A stretch of 64,000 nt of DNA from assembly GCF_014863355.1 (NCBI RefSeq), contig NZ_JACZEP010000003.1:455592-519591 (forward strand), given 5' to 3'. Origin of the DNA: Aminobacter carboxidus. Its GTDB lineage: Bacteria; Pseudomonadota; Alphaproteobacteria; Rhizobiales; Rhizobiaceae. The notes beneath the pieces are model-generated. The model searched no databases, was not told the DNA's origin, and saw only the letters and a list, made by a program, of their open reading frames with translations. Both the position numbers and the translations under genes were made by a program. Positions 7,565 through 16,546 of the stretch are shown in pieces (position 1 is the stretch's first letter; every line of letters starts with the position of its first letter).

Positions 7565-9163
7565 ATGTTTCGTTTGAAAATGAAGGCGCATGCAGCGAGC
7601 ATCGCGCTTATTGCGCTTGGCGCGGTCATCGCATCGGCGCAGGCCCCGGCCTGGGCTGCGACGGTCACAATCGGCTCGGAAGCGGCGCTGCCGCCGCTCG
7701 ATCCGCAGCGTACCACCGGCAGTGTCGGGCTCAGGATTGCAGGCGCTATCTTCGATACGCTGATCCGCGAGGACCTGTCCAAGGGCGGCTCCGGCGTCCC
7801 CGACATCGCGCCGGCTTTGGCTGAGTCATGGAGCGTTTCGGATGACGGCCTGACCTATACGTTCAAGCTACGCAAGGGCGTAACCTTCCACGACGGCACC
7901 GCATTTGACGCCCAGGCGGTGCAGACCAATTTCGACCGGCTGCTGAACAAGGAATCGGCTGTCTTCGACGAGCGTGCCAGCAGCACCATGGCCTTCCTGA
8001 CGCGCTGGATCGCCAGCTCCAAGGCGGTCGACGCCGAGACCTTCACCTTGACGCTCAAGGAGGCGTTTTCCGGGCTTCCGCGCTTGCTCAGCGACCGCAG
8101 CATGTCGATCATCTCGCCTGCCGCGATGGAGAAATACAAGGGTGACGAACTGGGCTTCCATCCGGTTGGAACCGGCCCGTTCAAGCTTGCCACGCTGGAG
8201 CAGGGGCAGGCCCTGACGCTTGCCCGCAATGACGGCTACTGGCGCGGCACCCCCAAGGTCGAAACGCTGGTTTTCAAGGCCGTGACCGACCCGACCGCTC
8301 TTGCCATCGCCATGCAGACCGGTGTGATCGATGTGATCCCGAGCGCCAGCGCCGAGCAGGTGACCCAGCTTTCGGCCGAGCCGGACCTCAAGGTGCAGTA
8401 CACCGATGCGGCGAACTTCTACTTCATTCGCCTCAACATGAAGGCCGAATACACCAAGGACGCCCGCTTTCGTCAGGCGCTGAACTACGCGGTCAATCGC
8501 GACTTCATCGCTGCCTTGTTCGGTGGACAGGCTGTACCGCGCGGCGGTCCCGTGCCAACAGGCAACGAGATCACTGCACTCGCGGCGGGCACCGTCAAGG
8601 AATACAATTACGATCCGGAAAAGGCCAAGGCGCTGCTTGCCGAGATCGGCCTGAAGGCACCGGTGACGCTCAAGGTGCTCGCGCCGAACAATGGCCCGGG
8701 TTTCGGTCTGTCGCCGCAGTTGATGACGCTCATTCAGCAGGATCTGGCGGCGGTTGGCGTCGACCTGCAGCCACAACTGCTCGAGTTCACGACCATGATC
8801 TCGACCGAGCGTCCGGGCTATGCCGACGATGTCCACGGCTCCTATAATGGCTGGGTCACGGGTGCCGGCAGCGCCTATGTCTTCGAGCGCCTGTTTGCGA
8901 GCTCGCAACAACCGCCCAAGGGCGTCAATCGCGGCTGGTACCAGAACGCCGATGTCGACGCCAAGCTGGCCACAGCCCGCAGCGAGCGGGACGAGGCCAA
9001 GCGTGCTGCGCTTTATGTCGATGCCGCCGCCAAGGTGGCGGAGGATGCGCCGTACCTGTTCCTCTATCAGGATCGCCTGCCGCGGGTCATCCGCAGCAAC
9101 GTCAAGGGCATCGAAGCCGCAGCGTCGGTCTATATCGACTTCTCGCAGGTCTCTGTCGACTAG
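7565..9163 (+). CDS. ABC transporter substrate-binding protein, family 5 (Opp/Dpp/nickel type)
   Basis: A protein of 532 residues with a signal peptide (MFRLKMKAHAASIALIALG, then an Ala-rich stretch with likely cleavage after AWA). Family-5 hallmarks include LPPLDPQRTTGSVGLRIAGA, IAPALAESWSVSDDGLTYTF, LRKGVTFHDGTAFDA and GTGPFKL. It would capture a peptide-like or small organic solute in the periplasm and deliver it to the permeases encoded at 10048-11892. A start at 7544 also has a ribosome-like site, but the start at 7565 gives a proper signal peptide and follows GGGGAGGA. It is the first gene of the importer operon. Family 5 proteins also bind non-peptides, so the ligand cannot be named. 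Confidence 0.88.
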   Translation: MFRLKMKAHAASIALIALGAVIASAQAPAWAATVTIGSEAALPPLDPQRTTGSVGLRIAGAIFDTLIREDLSKGGSGVPDIAPALAESWSVSDDGLTYTFKLRKGVTFHDGTAFDAQAVQTNFDRLLNKESAVFDERASSTMAFLTRWIASSKAVDAETFTLTLKEAFSGLPRLLSDRSMSIISPAAMEKYKGDELGFHPVGTGPFKLATLEQGQALTLARNDGYWRGTPKVETLVFKAVTDPTALAIAMQTGVIDVIPSASAEQVTQLSAEPDLKVQYTDAANFYFIRLNMKAEYTKDARFRQALNYAVNRDFIAALFGGQAVPRGGPVPTGNEITALAAGTVKEYNYDPEKAKALLAEIGLKAPVTLKVLAPNNGPGFGLSPQLMTLIQQDLAAVGVDLQPQLLEFTTMISTERPGYADDVHGSYNGWVTGAGSAYVFERLFASSQQPPKGVNRGWYQNADVDAKLATARSERDEAKRAALYVDAAAKVAEDAPYLFLYQDRLPRVIRSNVKGIEAAASVYIDFSQVSVD

Positions 9164-9173
9164 GGCCTGTTTC

Positions 9174-9260
9174 ATCCCGAAGGAAATCGGGATGCGGCTT
9201 CAACTTCTGGTCCGAGCATGATCCCGGCGTAAAACCGTACGCGTTTTGCGGGATCATGCT
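9174..9260. repeat. Palindromic intergenic element (two nested hairpins)
   Basis: A first hairpin pairs ATCCCGA (9174-9180) with TCGGGAT (9187-9193). A second pairs AGCATGATCCCG (9215-9226) with CGGGATCATGCT (9249-9260), with partly complementary bases in its loop. This fills most of the 139-base gap between the binding-protein and isomerase genes. Elements of this type recur between genes in Rhizobiales genomes. It may stabilise the binding-protein mRNA or reduce read-through. A short similar piece, GGTCATGCTCCGACC, lies at 24056-24070. Confidence 0.6.
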
Positions 9261-9302
9261 TCGACCGTCATTTCACTATTTTTGCAAAGGGAGAGTTTTC
9301 AC

Positions 9303-10025
9303 ATGATGTTAGGTTGGCGGGCCAGGATTGGTCAGATGCGTCCGGCGACGTCCATCGAGGGCGCGGAAGAGTGGCGCTCGGTGGCACCGGTCGGTGTTGC
9401 CTTCGCCGACGCCCGCACCATCGTTCCGCGCGTCGATGACGCCGGGCTGCGGGTGATGATGAGCCAGGTTCTCGAGGCATCGCGTCAGCTTGCCACCGCC
9501 AAGGTCGACCTGATCGTCCAGTGTGGCGCACCAGGTACCTTTCTGCGTGGCCCCGGCCATGACGAGCAGGTCGTGGCCGAGATCGAGAAGGAAACCGGCA
9601 TTCCCGCGATCACCATGATGGCCGCGATGATGGATGCGCTCAAGGCGGTCAACGCCCGCAAGATCGCTGTCGGCACGATCTACTCCGATGAGGTCAACGC
9701 GGCGATGACCAGCTACATGGAGGCACACGGTTTCCAGGTCCGCGCAATGGGCGGTCTCCAGATCACCGACCCATTCGAGGCCAGCCTGCACGATTCCGAC
9801 AGTGCCTATCGCCTCGGTCGGCAGGTGTTCAAGGAAGCTGGCGATGCCGACGCGATCCTGATCTCGTGCGGCACCTACCGTACCTTCGAAATGATCCAGT
9901 ATCTCGAAATGGACACCGGCGTGCCGGTGATCTCCAGCAACCAGGCGACGCTGTGGCGCGCACTGCGTTACCTCGGCCTTCGCGACCAGATTCCCAATCT
10001 CGGGAAACTCTGGTCCGTCGCCTAG
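9303..10025 (+). CDS. Maleate cis-trans isomerase / Asp-Glu racemase-superfamily enzyme
   Basis: A protein of 240 residues from ATG 9303, after GGGAGAG. Two active-site cysteines are visible in the right places: Cys74 in LIVQCGAPG and Cys189 in ILISCGTYRT. Maleate isomerases use such a Cys pair to convert maleate to fumarate; arylmalonate decarboxylases keep only the second. The N-terminus (GWRARIGQMRPAT) is like maleate isomerase rather than amino-acid racemases. It is placed between the binding protein and the permease genes of an importer, so its substrate is probably derived from the imported solute. Maleate isomerase is the final step of nicotinate-type breakdown, which is a hint and not a proof. 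Confidence 0.75.
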   Translation: MMLGWRARIGQMRPATSIEGAEEWRSVAPVGVAFADARTIVPRVDDAGLRVMMSQVLEASRQLATAKVDLIVQCGAPGTFLRGPGHDEQVVAEIEKETGIPAITMMAAMMDALKAVNARKIAVGTIYSDEVNAAMTSYMEAHGFQVRAMGGLQITDPFEASLHDSDSAYRLGRQVFKEAGDADAILISCGTYRTFEMIQYLEMDTGVPVISSNQATLWRALRYLGLRDQIPNLGKLWSVA

Positions 10026-10047
10026 ACCGCGCTTGGGGAGGATAGCG

Positions 10048-10932
10048 ATGTCAGAGGCAGCAACAACCGCAGGCGGCGAGGGCACCAAGCGCTCGTTCGA
10101 CTTCGGCAGGCTCTTCCGCAATGGGACTTTGGTGACCGGGGTCGGCATCCTTGCCGTGATGATGTTCGTGGCGATCTTCGCCGACATCATCGCGCCGCAT
10201 GATCCGTTTCGTGCTAACCCCATTGCTCGCTATCTTCCCCCACTGTCGCCCGGCTATTTCCTCGGCACCGACGAACTCGGCCGCGATATTCTGAGCCGCC
10301 TGATGTATGGCGCGCGCCTCGCTCTGCTGGTCGCGGTCGTCCCGACGGTCATTGCGCTCGTCATCGGCGGGGCGGTCGGGCTGTTCGCCGGCTATGCCGG
10401 TGGTGTCTGGGACAGCATCGTCATGCGTATCTTCGACGTGATGTTTGCTTTCCCGGGCATTCTGCTGGCACTGGGTATCAGCGCTGCGCTCGGGCCCGGG
10501 CTTTCATCGATGATCATCGCCATGATCGTTGTTACCATCCCGGCTTTCGGCAGGATCGTTCGCGGCGTCGTGCTTGGCGTCAAGGAGGAGCTTTATGTCG
10601 AGGCCGCAACTGCGCTTGGCTATGGTCACCTCAGGATCGCACTGCGTCACGTGTTGCCCAACGTACTTGCCCCGGTGCTGGTCTATGGCACGTTGCAGAC
10701 CGGCCGAAACGTCATCTTGGCGGCGAGCCTGAGTTTCCTTGGTCTTGGCCCTCAGCCGCCGACGCCCGACTGGGGCCAGATGCTTGGCGGCGGCCGCATG
10801 GCGCTCGCCACCGCAGCCCACGTTGCCACCATTCCAGGACTTGCAATCGCACTGCTGGCCATCGGCTTCAACCTGCTGGGCGACGCCGCAAGAGACCTGC
10901 TCGACCCGCGCATGAAGCGCGACCGCGACTGA
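10048..10932 (+). CDS. ABC transporter permease, DppC/OppC-like
   Basis: A protein of 294 residues from ATG 10048 (site GGGGAGGA). It has an N-terminal cytoplasmic tail, a first membrane segment at about residues 30-50 (LVTGVGILAVMMFVAIFADI), the OppC_N feature FLGTDELGRDILSRLMYGAR, and the binding-protein-dependent permease motif EAATALGYGHLRIALRHVLP that contacts the ATPases. About six membrane segments are expected. It sits before the DppB-like gene, the reverse of the usual B-C order. It forms the translocation channel with the product of the next gene. Confidence 0.9.
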   Translation: MSEAATTAGGEGTKRSFDFGRLFRNGTLVTGVGILAVMMFVAIFADIIAPHDPFRANPIARYLPPLSPGYFLGTDELGRDILSRLMYGARLALLVAVVPTVIALVIGGAVGLFAGYAGGVWDSIVMRIFDVMFAFPGILLALGISAALGPGLSSMIIAMIVVTIPAFGRIVRGVVLGVKEELYVEAATALGYGHLRIALRHVLPNVLAPVLVYGTLQTGRNVILAASLSFLGLGPQPPTPDWGQMLGGGRMALATAAHVATIPGLAIALLAIGFNLLGDAARDLLDPRMKRDRD

Positions 10933-10947
10933 GCTTAGGAAATCGAG

Positions 10948-11892
10948 ATGTTGTCCTTTATCGCACGTCGCGCCTTGCAGACGATCCCCGTGATATTTGG
11001 TGTCACGCTGGCGACGTTCCTGCTGTCGCAGATCATCCCCGGCGACCCGACCGACATATTGCTCGGGCCGGGCGCTTCCGAAGAGGCGAGGGCGCAATTG
11101 CGCCAGGCACTCGGCCTCGACCGTTCCGCCCTCGGCCAGTACCTGCTCTATCTGCAGAACCTCGTCCATGGCGACTTTGGCCAGTCGCTGACCTTCTCCA
11201 AGCCGGTTTCCGAAGTGCTTGCCTCACGCATGATGAACACCGCGCTGCTCGCATTTGCCGCCATCGTCCTGGCTTCGGTGCTCGGGGTCGCGGCAGGTAC
11301 GTTCGCTGCCCTCAAGCCCGGATCGCTGCGCGATCGTGCACTGACAGTTGTTGTGTTGTTCCTGAACTCAATGCCGTCCTTTTGGCTCGGACTTCTGCTG
11401 ATCCTGGCCTTCGGTCTCCAGCTTCGGCTGCTGCCCGTCAGCGGCATGACCTCAGGTGACGGCGGCTTCGTCAACTTGCTCGCGCATATGTTGTTGCCGA
11501 CGCTAACGCTCGCCGCCTGGTCGCTTGCCGCGATTGCCCGGATGACGCGTTCCTCGCTCCTTGACGTCATCGGCAGCGACTATGTCCGCACCGCCCGTAG
11601 CCGTGGCATCGGCGAATGGCGTATCGTCTTCTTCCATGCCCTGCCAAACGCTATGCCGGCCGTTATCACAGTGATCGGCATGCAGATGGGCTTCCTGCTC
11701 AGCGGCGCCGTCATGACCGAGACTGTGTTCTCTTGGCCCGGCATTGGCCTTGCGATGTACCAGGCCATCTCGACGCGGGATATCCCGCTGATCCAGGGCG
11801 GCATCCTCCTTCTCGCGGTGGCGTTCGTCCTGATCAATTTCACGATCGACATCCTGTACGCCTACTTCAACCCCAAGATTAAGCTGGCCTGA
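10948..11892 (+). CDS. ABC transporter permease, DppB/OppB-like
   Basis: A protein of 314 residues. The N-terminus LSFIARRALQTIPVIFGVTL with a following LSQIIPGDP is diagnostic for the DppB/OppB subunit. The ATPase-contact loop reads DYVRTARSRGIGEWRIVFFH and the protein ends in a membrane helix plus YAYFNPKIKLA. It begins 15 bases after the DppC-like stop. Together with that subunit it would make the inner-membrane channel of the family-5 importer. Confidence 0.9.
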   Translation: MLSFIARRALQTIPVIFGVTLATFLLSQIIPGDPTDILLGPGASEEARAQLRQALGLDRSALGQYLLYLQNLVHGDFGQSLTFSKPVSEVLASRMMNTALLAFAAIVLASVLGVAAGTFAALKPGSLRDRALTVVVLFLNSMPSFWLGLLLILAFGLQLRLLPVSGMTSGDGGFVNLLAHMLLPTLTLAAWSLAAIARMTRSSLLDVIGSDYVRTARSRGIGEWRIVFFHALPNAMPAVITVIGMQMGFLLSGAVMTETVFSWPGIGLAMYQAISTRDIPLIQGGILLLAVAFVLINFTIDILYAYFNPKIKLA

Positions 11893-11896
11893 TCCG

Positions 11897-12961
11897 ATGA
11901 ACGCCATTTCAACGTCCATGGATGCCGTACGCCCTTCGCCGGTGCTGGAGGTCTCAGATCTTCGCGTAAGCTACGGCAGTACGCTGCGCTCGGTTCACGT
12001 CGTTAACGACGTGTCTTTCGTTGTCGGTCGCGGCGAAGCACTTGGCATTGTCGGCGAGTCCGGCTGCGGCAAGAGCCAGACCATGCTCGCCGTGCTCGGT
12101 CTTCTGCCGGCGAGCGGGCGCATCAGCGCCGGCAAGGTGAAGTTCGAGGGCCAGGACTTGGCCGCGCTGTCGGCGCGACAGTTCCGCAGCCTGCGGGGCA
12201 AGGGCATGGCGCTGATTTCCCAGGATGCGCTGTCGGCGCTCAATCCGTCGATGACAATCGGTACACAGATGGCCGAGCCGATGATCCACTATGATGGCAT
12301 GAGCCGGAAGGCGGCGCGCGATCGGTGCATCGAACTGCTCGACCTTGTCGGCATTCCAGGGGCGGCGGCTCGATTGGGCGCCTATCCGCACGAGCTGTCA
12401 GGCGGCATGCGCCAGCGCGTGTTGATCGCAACCGCGATCAGCGGCAATCCCAAGGTGCTTATCGCCGACGAGCCGACCACGGCGCTCGACGTGACCATCC
12501 AGGCCCAGATCCTGCGCCTGATCGATCAGCTGCGCCGCGAGCTTGGCATGGCGCTGGTGATCATCACCCACGACCTCGGCGTCGTTGCCGGTGTCGCCGA
12601 CCAGGTGGCGGTCATGTATGCGGGGCGCGTGGTCGAGTCAGGATCGACGGACGCCATCTTCAGCGAACCGCGCCATCCCTATACGCGCGCCTTGCTGGAG
12701 GCGATCCCCAAGCTCGATGAGCCAGCCGACAAGCGCCTGACCCCCATCGCCGGTCTGCCGCCAGATCCACGCCGCCCACCATCAGGCTGTGCCTTTCACC
12801 CGCGCTGCCGGCTGGTGCAACCGGCCTGCCGCGAGCAGCTGCCGGCGCTTGAAGCCAAGGACGCCGGAAACGGCCATCTCATCCGTTGTTCGGTCGATCC
12901 TTGGGCAAGATCCAATATGGCGCCAGTCCGCGGCATCGCGACATCGGGAGGGGTGTCATGA
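11897..12961 (+). CDS. ABC transporter ATP-binding protein, DppD/OppD-like
   Basis: A protein of 354 residues starting 4 bases after the DppB-like stop. Walker A is [10 protein letters not shown], the signature is LSGGMRQRV, Walker B is [12 protein letters not shown], and the switch His is in IITHDL. The C-terminal oligopeptide-transporter region has the GCAFHPRC segment whose Cys residues belong to the 4Fe-4S-like motif seen in many Dpp/Opp ATPases. It overlaps the next ATPase gene by ATGA, as expected for a heterodimeric ATPase pair. Confidence 0.92.
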   Translation: MNAISTSMDAVRPSPVLEVSDLRVSYGSTLRSVHVVNDVSFVVGRGEALGIVGESGCGKSQTMLAVLGLLPASGRISAGKVKFEGQDLAALSARQFRSLRGKGMALISQDALSALNPSMTIGTQMAEPMIHYDGMSRKAARDRCIELLDLVGIPGAAARLGAYPHELSGGMRQRVLIATAISGNPKVLIADEPTTALDVTIQAQILRLIDQLRRELGMALVIITHDLGVVAGVADQVAVMYAGRVVESGSTDAIFSEPRHPYTRALLEAIPKLDEPADKRLTPIAGLPPDPRRPPSGCAFHPRCRLVQPACREQLPALEAKDAGNGHLIRCSVDPWARSNMAPVRGIATSGGVS

Positions 12962-13992
12962 CAAATCTCGACACCAGGTCTTCCATCCGGGTCGATGACC
13001 TTCATGTCCAGTTTCCGATCCGCAGCGGCTTTCTCCGCCGTCCGACCGGCGCCATCCGCGCGGTCGATGGCGTGTCTTTTGAAATTCCGGCGGGCTCGAC
13101 CGTCGGCCTCGTCGGCGAAAGCGGTAGCGGCAAGTCCACAACTGGCCGGGCGCTGCTCGGACTGGCGCCGGCAAGCAGCGGTTCGGTGAACATCTTCGGC
13201 CAGGACCTTGCCGCCCTCAAGACGGAGCGCGGTGCACTGCCGCGTATCGGGCAACTGGTGTTCCAGGATCCTTATGCCAGCCTCAATCCGCGTATGACTG
13301 TCGGCGCGACATTGCGCGAAGCGCTTGTCTACCACCGTATCGTTTCCAAGGCCGATTGCGGCGCCTTCGTGCAGGAGTTGCTCGACAGCGTCGGCCTGAG
13401 GCCGGAACTCGCCGCCCGTTACCCGCTCGAACTGTCAGGCGGCCAACGCCAGCGTGTGGCAATTGCCCGGGCGCTCGCCGTGCAGCCGGAATTCATCGTG
13501 CTCGACGAGGTGGTCTCGGCACTCGACGTCAGCATCCAGGGGCAGATCCTCAATCTGCTGATGGACCTGCAGAAGAAGCGCAAGCTGACCTACCTGTTCA
13601 TCACTCACGACCTCAGCGTCGTCAGGCATGTGTCGAACCAGGTCGTGGTGCTCTATGGCGGCAAGGTGATGGAGATCGCGGGACGTGATCGGCTTTTCGC
13701 TGCCCCGCACCATCCCTACACCCATGCGCTGCTTTCGGCGGTGCCTGTTCCCAATCCGCAGATCGAGCGCAACAGGGCACGTATCGAAGTGCGCGCCGAG
13801 CCGCCAAATCCGATAGCACCGCCGAGCGGCTGCCGGTTCCACAAGTCATGCCAGTTCGCGACGGAAGAGTGCCGCAGTGTCGAGCCGAAGCTGCGCGAAG
13901 TTGAAAAAGGACATCTCGCCGCCTGCCATCACATGCAGAGCGCCACAGTCCGCCGCGCGCTTGGTGCCGGCATCGCAGGAGTAACCGCGTGA
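12958..13992 (+). CDS. ABC transporter ATP-binding protein, DppF/OppF-like
   Basis: A protein of 344 residues whose ATG at 12958 overlaps the stop of the previous ATPase gene; a start at 12886 would give a needless overlap. Walker A is GESGSGKSTT, the signature is LSGGQRQRVAIARA, Walker B is FIVLDEVVSALD, and the C-terminal region has GCRFHKSC. It is the second ATPase of the importer. Its end overlaps the aldehyde dehydrogenase gene by ATGA, so transport and catabolic enzymes are translated from one message. Confidence 0.92.
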   Translation: MTNLDTRSSIRVDDLHVQFPIRSGFLRRPTGAIRAVDGVSFEIPAGSTVGLVGESGSGKSTTGRALLGLAPASSGSVNIFGQDLAALKTERGALPRIGQLVFQDPYASLNPRMTVGATLREALVYHRIVSKADCGAFVQELLDSVGLRPELAARYPLELSGGQRQRVAIARALAVQPEFIVLDEVVSALDVSIQGQILNLLMDLQKKRKLTYLFITHDLSVVRHVSNQVVVLYGGKVMEIAGRDRLFAAPHHPYTHALLSAVPVPNPQIERNRARIEVRAEPPNPIAPPSGCRFHKSCQFATEECRSVEPKLREVEKGHLAACHHMQSATVRRALGAGIAGVTA

Positions 13993-15500
13993 TGGACGCC
14001 AAGACAGAAGCCCGGGCCAAGCAGGAGACGGGCATCGTGACGGTCTTCACCTCCTTCGTCGATGGCAGTGCCTTGCCAGCCAGCGGCAACTCCGTGCCAC
14101 TGGTCGATCCGGCTACCGGACAAACCTGGGCCTACGCCCGCCTCGATCCGGCATCGGCTGACGCGGCGATCGCAAGTTCCGCCGCCGCGCGGGAGTCTGG
14201 TGAGTGGGCAGACCTCACTGGGGCCGAACGGGCTGCATTGTTGCGTCGGCTGGGCGATCTCATTGCCGCCAACGCCGAGGAACTGGGCCGTCTCGAAAGC
14301 CTGGCCAACGGCAAGCCCAACCGGGCGACCTTTGGCGAGATACGGGCGACGGCGCGCTGGTACCATTATTACGCCAGCCTTATCGAGACGCATGATAGCG
14401 CCACTCGCGAGATCGGGCGCAGCGTCGAGGCACGCATCGAACGCGAACCGCTCGGCATCGTCGTTGCCATCACACCTTTCAATGGCGCCCTGTCGCTGGG
14501 ATCATGGAAGCTGGCGCCGGCGCTTGCCACCGGCAATGTCGTCATCCTCAAGCCGCCTGCCGAAGCCCCGGCATCGAGTATCCGCCTGGCCGAGCTCGCC
14601 ATCGAAGCGGGTTTCCCGCGCGGTGTCGTCAATGTCGTGATCGGCGATGCGGCGATCGGCGAGGCGCTGGCCACGCATCCCGATACGGCGATGGTGACCT
14701 TCACCGGCAGCACGGCGGTGGCACGGCAGTTGGGCGCCAAGGTTGTCGGCGCGATGAAGCGCTTCGTTTGCGAGGCTGGCGGCAAGTCGGCGCACCTCGT
14801 CTTCGAGGACGCCGACATCGGTTCGGCTGTCATCGCAGCCACGCAAGGTGCTTTCTCGGCAACCGGACAGACCTGCGTCGCGGGCTCGCGTCTGCTGCTG
14901 CACGCCTCGATCGCCGGCGAATTCCTCGAGCTCTACCAGGCCTCGATCAGCCGGCTGCGTATCGGTGATCCCAAGGCGGCCGATACGCATGTCGGCCCCG
15001 TTGCTTCGGCACGGCATCTCGCCCGGATTGCAGGTTTCGTCAGCGGAGCCGTGGCTGAAGGCGGCCGCGTGCTCGTCGGTGGCAAGTCCCCAGCGATGCA
15101 AGGTCCGCTCGCCGAGGGCTGCTGGTTCCAGCCGACCGTCATCGTCGATGTTACCCCCGACATGCGGATCGTGCGCGAGGAAGTGTTCGGTCCGGTCGTC
15201 ACGGTCCAGACCTTCGAAACCGAGGATGAAGCCGTAGCTCTCGCAAATGCCAGCGAGTTCGGACTCGCCGCTGGTTTCTGGACCACTGACATGCGCCGTA
15301 TCAGGCGCGTCAGCCGCAAGCTCAAGGCCGGAACAGTCTGGGTCAACACCTACCGCGCCATCGACGTCCGGATTCCCTTCGGTGGCTACAAGCAATCCGG
15401 GCTCGGCCGGGAGAACGGCCCCGAAGCCCTGGACGAATTCACGCAGATCAAATCGGTCGTTACCGACTACGCACCGGCGATCGACCCCTTCGCTTATTAG
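13989..15500 (+). CDS. NAD(P)-dependent aldehyde dehydrogenase
   Basis: A protein of 503 residues, starting at overlapping ATGs with the ATPase gene. Catalytic Cys296 is in GQTCVAGSR and the general-base Glu262 in CEAGGKSAH. The substrate-channel signature ITPFNGALSLGSWKLAPALA and the late FGGYKQSGLGREN are typical of the betaine/hydroxymuconic-semialdehyde-like subgroup. It would oxidise an aldehyde formed from the imported compound to its acid. The family call is secure and the substrate is not. Confidence 0.9.
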   Translation: MMDAKTEARAKQETGIVTVFTSFVDGSALPASGNSVPLVDPATGQTWAYARLDPASADAAIASSAAARESGEWADLTGAERAALLRRLGDLIAANAEELGRLESLANGKPNRATFGEIRATARWYHYYASLIETHDSATREIGRSVEARIEREPLGIVVAITPFNGALSLGSWKLAPALATGNVVILKPPAEAPASSIRLAELAIEAGFPRGVVNVVIGDAAIGEALATHPDTAMVTFTGSTAVARQLGAKVVGAMKRFVCEAGGKSAHLVFEDADIGSAVIAATQGAFSATGQTCVAGSRLLLHASIAGEFLELYQASISRLRIGDPKAADTHVGPVASARHLARIAGFVSGAVAEGGRVLVGGKSPAMQGPLAEGCWFQPTVIVDVTPDMRIVREEVFGPVVTVQTFETEDEAVALANASEFGLAAGFWTTDMRRIRRVSRKLKAGTVWVNTYRAIDVRIPFGGYKQSGLGRENGPEALDEFTQIKSVVTDYAPAIDPFAY

Positions 15501-15531
15501 AACAAACGTCAAGTACTGAAAGGACTGGCAG

Positions 15532-16542
15532 ATGGACCACCAAAGCGCGCAGCTACGAGCTCCGATCATCGTCGACGCATTGCAATTCAACAAGCCGGAG
15601 CGCGCCCGCTTCCTCGAATGGCAGAAGGGACGCGTCGGCTGTGTGCACGTGACGCTGGCGATCTGGGAATCGGCGCGCGAAACACTGTCGGCCATCGGCG
15701 AGTGGAACCGCCTGCTTGAGAACAACGCCGACCTGATCGCCCTGGCGACCACCGCAGACGAGATCGAGGCCATTGCCGCCTCTGGCAGGACTGCCATCGT
15801 CTACGGCTTCCAGGACACCTCGCCCTTCGAGGACGACATCGAGCTGATCGAGATCTTCTACAAGCTCGGCGTCCGCATCGCACAGCTGACTTACAATGTG
15901 CAGAACCGCATCGCCTCTGGCTGCTGGGAATCGGATGAAAACGGCGTGTCGCAGTTCTTCGGCCGCAACGTGATCGCCGAAATGAACCGTCTCGGCATGC
16001 TGATCGACGTGTCTCACTGCACCGAGCGCAGCTCGAGCGATGCTATTGAATACTCCTCGCGGCCTATCGCCATCACGCACGCCAACCCTTCGGCTTTCGT
16101 CGGCACCGACATCGAATTGAACCGCCGCAACAAGTCGACCGCGTTGATCAAGCGTCTCGCCGAACGCAACGGCGTTCTCGGCCTGTCGATGTATCCCAAG
16201 ATCATGCGCGATGGCTCGAATTGCACACTCGACACCTTCACCGAGATGGTCGCGTGGACCGTCGAAACCATTGGTATCGACGCCGTTGGCATCGGCACCG
16301 ACTTCTATGACGGCTGGCCGGTCAGTGAGATCAAGTGGTGGCGTGCCGGACGCTGGGCTCGCGAAAGCGCTGTTCCGATCACGGGCTTTTCGAGCTGGCC
16401 GTCCTGGTTCCAGTCGCCGGTCGATTTCCCAGCCCTGATAGACGCGCTGGAAAAGCGCGGGTTCTCGTCTGAAGAGGTTGCGAAGATCGCTGGGGGCAAC
16501 TGGGTGCGCCTCTTCCGCGAAAGCTTCGCGCCGATGCAGTGA
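15532..16542 (+). CDS. Peptidase M19 (membrane dipeptidase)-like protein with altered metal ligands
   Basis: A protein of 336 residues. M19 features are IAQLTYNVQN, MLIDVSHC, IAITHANP and GIGTDFYDGW, which carry the two active-site His residues and the Asp of the amidohydrolase barrel. The N-terminal metal motif, normally Asp-x-His-x-Asp, reads VDALQFN, and the usual bridging Glu segment reads YGFQDTSP. Three of the usual binuclear zinc ligands therefore look replaced. It lies within the importer/aldehyde-dehydrogenase operon, 31 bases after the latter. It may be a mononuclear hydrolase acting on an amide or lactam rather than a true dipeptidase. Confidence 0.72.
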   Translation: MDHQSAQLRAPIIVDALQFNKPERARFLEWQKGRVGCVHVTLAIWESARETLSAIGEWNRLLENNADLIALATTADEIEAIAASGRTAIVYGFQDTSPFEDDIELIEIFYKLGVRIAQLTYNVQNRIASGCWESDENGVSQFFGRNVIAEMNRLGMLIDVSHCTERSSSDAIEYSSRPIAITHANPSAFVGTDIELNRRNKSTALIKRLAERNGVLGLSMYPKIMRDGSNCTLDTFTEMVAWTVETIGIDAVGIGTDFYDGWPVSEIKWWRAGRWARESAVPITGFSSWPSWFQSPVDFPALIDALEKRGFSSEEVAKIAGGNWVRLFRESFAPMQ

Positions 16543-16546
16543 GGAC

